A stretch of 5,877 bases of DNA from Desulfoprunum sp. (GTDB lineage Bacteria; Desulfobacterota; Desulfobulbia; Desulfobulbales; Desulfocapsaceae), in contig JAUYSF010000364.1 in NCBI GenBank assembly GCA_030696435.1, positions 1-5,877 on the forward strand, read 5' to 3'. The position numbers were made by a program, and so were the translations under genes. The stretch's first letter is position 1. The number at the start of each line of letters is the position of its first letter. The notes under the pieces were generated by a model, which saw only the letters and a program-made list of their open reading frames with translations, was not told the origin of the DNA and ran no database searches. Positions 4,792 to 5,877 of this stretch are shown in pieces.

Positions 4792-5877
4792 ATGGTACCT
4801 GAAATTGCCATCATGGGGCATCCGAACGAGGGAAAATCCTCGGTGCTCTCCACCTTGGCCGAAGACGATTCCGTCCGGGTCAGCTCCATTCCCGGTGAAA
4901 CCACCCAGTGCCGCGCTTTTCCGGTGATTATCGATGGCCGTGAGGTGCTGCGCTTTATCGATACCCCCGGTTTCCAGAATCCCGGCCGGGTCCTCAGTGA
5001 ACTGCGCAGGCTCTCCGGCCAGGGCGACAGAGTCGCAATCAGACAATTCAGAGAATACGCCAGGGCCATCCCGGAACTGCGCGATGATTGCGAGCTTCTC
5101 CTGCCCATTGAGGGCGGGGCAGGTATCATTTACGTTGTTGACGGATCACGGCCTGTTCGCAATGTCGATCGGGAAGAGATGGAGATCCTCCGGCTCTCCG
5201 GCAGGCCCCGCATGGCCGTTATCAACTGCAAGGATCAACGAGATGAGTATATCCAGGAATGGAAAGAGGAATTCCGCAAGACCTTCAACGCCAACAGGGT
5301 GTTCAGCGCCCACAGGGCAACCTACGCCGAACGCATCCTCCTCCTTGAGGCCCTGCAGTCCATCGACCAGGACTGGCACAAGGTCCTGGGCCAAGTCATC
5401 AGCGCCTTCAAGCGTGACTGGGCCGACCGCAACACCTCTACCGTCGATCTGATCGTTACCATGCTGAGTGACTGCCTCTGCCACCGGCTCTTCGTCGATA
5501 CAGGGCCAGAGGAGATTGACAAGCCGCATGAGGAGAGCCTTCTCCGTTCCTATAACCAGGCCCTGGTCGAGAAAGAAACGGCTGTGCACCAAAAGATCCG
5601 CAGCTTGTTCAAACACAACATCTTCAACTACCAGCTGCCCGCCCGTTCGCTTCTCCGTGAAGATCTGTTCAATGAGAGGACATGGCAGATCCTCGGACTC
5701 TCAAAAAAACAGCTGGCCATCATTGGCGGTCTCAGTGGCGCTGCCATCGGGGCAGGTCTCGATATAGCCCATGCCGGTCTGAGCATGGGCATCTGGGCCA
5801 CCCTGGGAGGAGCCGTCGGGGCGCTAGGTGCCCTCTTCGGCGGCGAGTCCGTCTCGGCCAATGCCACCTTCATGGGC
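4792..5877 (+). CDS. GTPase/DUF3482 domain protein (3' end cut by window)
   Basis: I translated 362 codons from ATG 4792; the frame is open to the right edge. The N-terminal half is a TRAFAC-type P-loop GTPase: G1 GHPNEGKSS (9-17), a G2-region Thr in PGETTQ (34-39), G3 DTPG (57-60), and VVDGSRP. The G4 position reads INCKD (144-148) instead of canonical NKxD, so base specificity is uncertain; SAH (172-174) is at the G5 position. The second half is the mostly helical DUF3482 region, ending in a hydrophobic glycine-rich stretch (about 308-352: GGLSGAAIGAG, GGAVGALGALFGG) that could insert in or associate with membrane. Complete relatives are, from memory, roughly 450 residues, so the last part is missing. 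Co-transcription with the DUF2868 membrane protein is likely: 45-base gap, own ribosome site, no terminator between. Known: the pair is conserved in proteobacteria. Its function is not established. Confidence 0.9.
   Translation, partial: MVPEIAIMGHPNEGKSSVLSTLAEDDSVRVSSIPGETTQCRAFPVIIDGREVLRFIDTPGFQNPGRVLSELRRLSGQGDRVAIRQFREYARAIPELRDDCELLLPIEGGAGIIYVVDGSRPVRNVDREEMEILRLSGRPRMAVINCKDQRDEYIQEWKEEFRKTFNANRVFSAHRATYAERILLLEALQSIDQDWHKVLGQVISAFKRDWADRNTSTVDLIVTMLSDCLCHRLFVDTGPEEIDKPHEESLLRSYNQALVEKETAVHQKIRSLFKHNIFNYQLPARSLLREDLFNERTWQILGLSKKQLAIIGGLSGAAIGAGLDIAHAGLSMGIWATLGGAVGALGALFGGESVSANATFMG

Overview
The window carries two divergent gene groups, with an AT-rich secreted-protein gene and a regulatory region between them. 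The replicon is moderately GC-rich and codes densely. An exosortase-type PEP-CTERM protein, a sigma-54-like promoter and a DUF2868 / GTPase-DUF3482 pair together suggest a Gram-negative proteobacterium in the broad sense. A Desulfobacterota (former Deltaproteobacteria) member is my best guess from the style of the PEP-CTERM tail. This is inference; no rRNA or marker gene is present.

Layout. (1) 1-1863, minus strand: a two-gene operon. A divergent APH/choline-kinase-like phosphotransferase (907-1863) overlaps by 16 bases a downstream ABC-transporter ATPase of the PotA/FbpC/CysA type (1-922), which runs off the left edge. (2) 1864-2306: a 443-base intergenic region. On the minus strand it holds a sigma-70-like promoter with a perfect 8+8 dyad just past its predicted start. 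On the plus strand it holds a GG-N10-GC sigma-54-type promoter with an upstream dyad at enhancer distance. (3) 2307-2993, plus strand: a secreted PEP-CTERM protein, closed by a strong intrinsic terminator at 3022-3052. (4) 3163-5877, plus strand: a DUF2868 membrane protein followed after 45 bases by a GTPase/DUF3482 protein cut by the right edge.

How they may work together. The left operon looks like uptake plus phosphorylation of a small molecule, substrate unknown. The middle gene encodes an envelope or matrix protein exported by Sec and handled by an exosortase encoded elsewhere; its promoter architecture fits sigma-54/PrsK-PrsR-type control known for PEP-CTERM genes. The right pair is a conserved but functionally uncharacterised partnership between a polytopic membrane protein and a GTPase whose C-terminus is hydrophobic and glycine-rich. 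I see no RNA gene, CRISPR array, transposon or integron. The most interesting points are the sigma-54 architecture before the PEP-CTERM gene, the abrupt composition change at its sorting tag, the altered catalytic loop of the kinase, and the poorly understood DUF2868/GTPase pair with its possible leaderless start.
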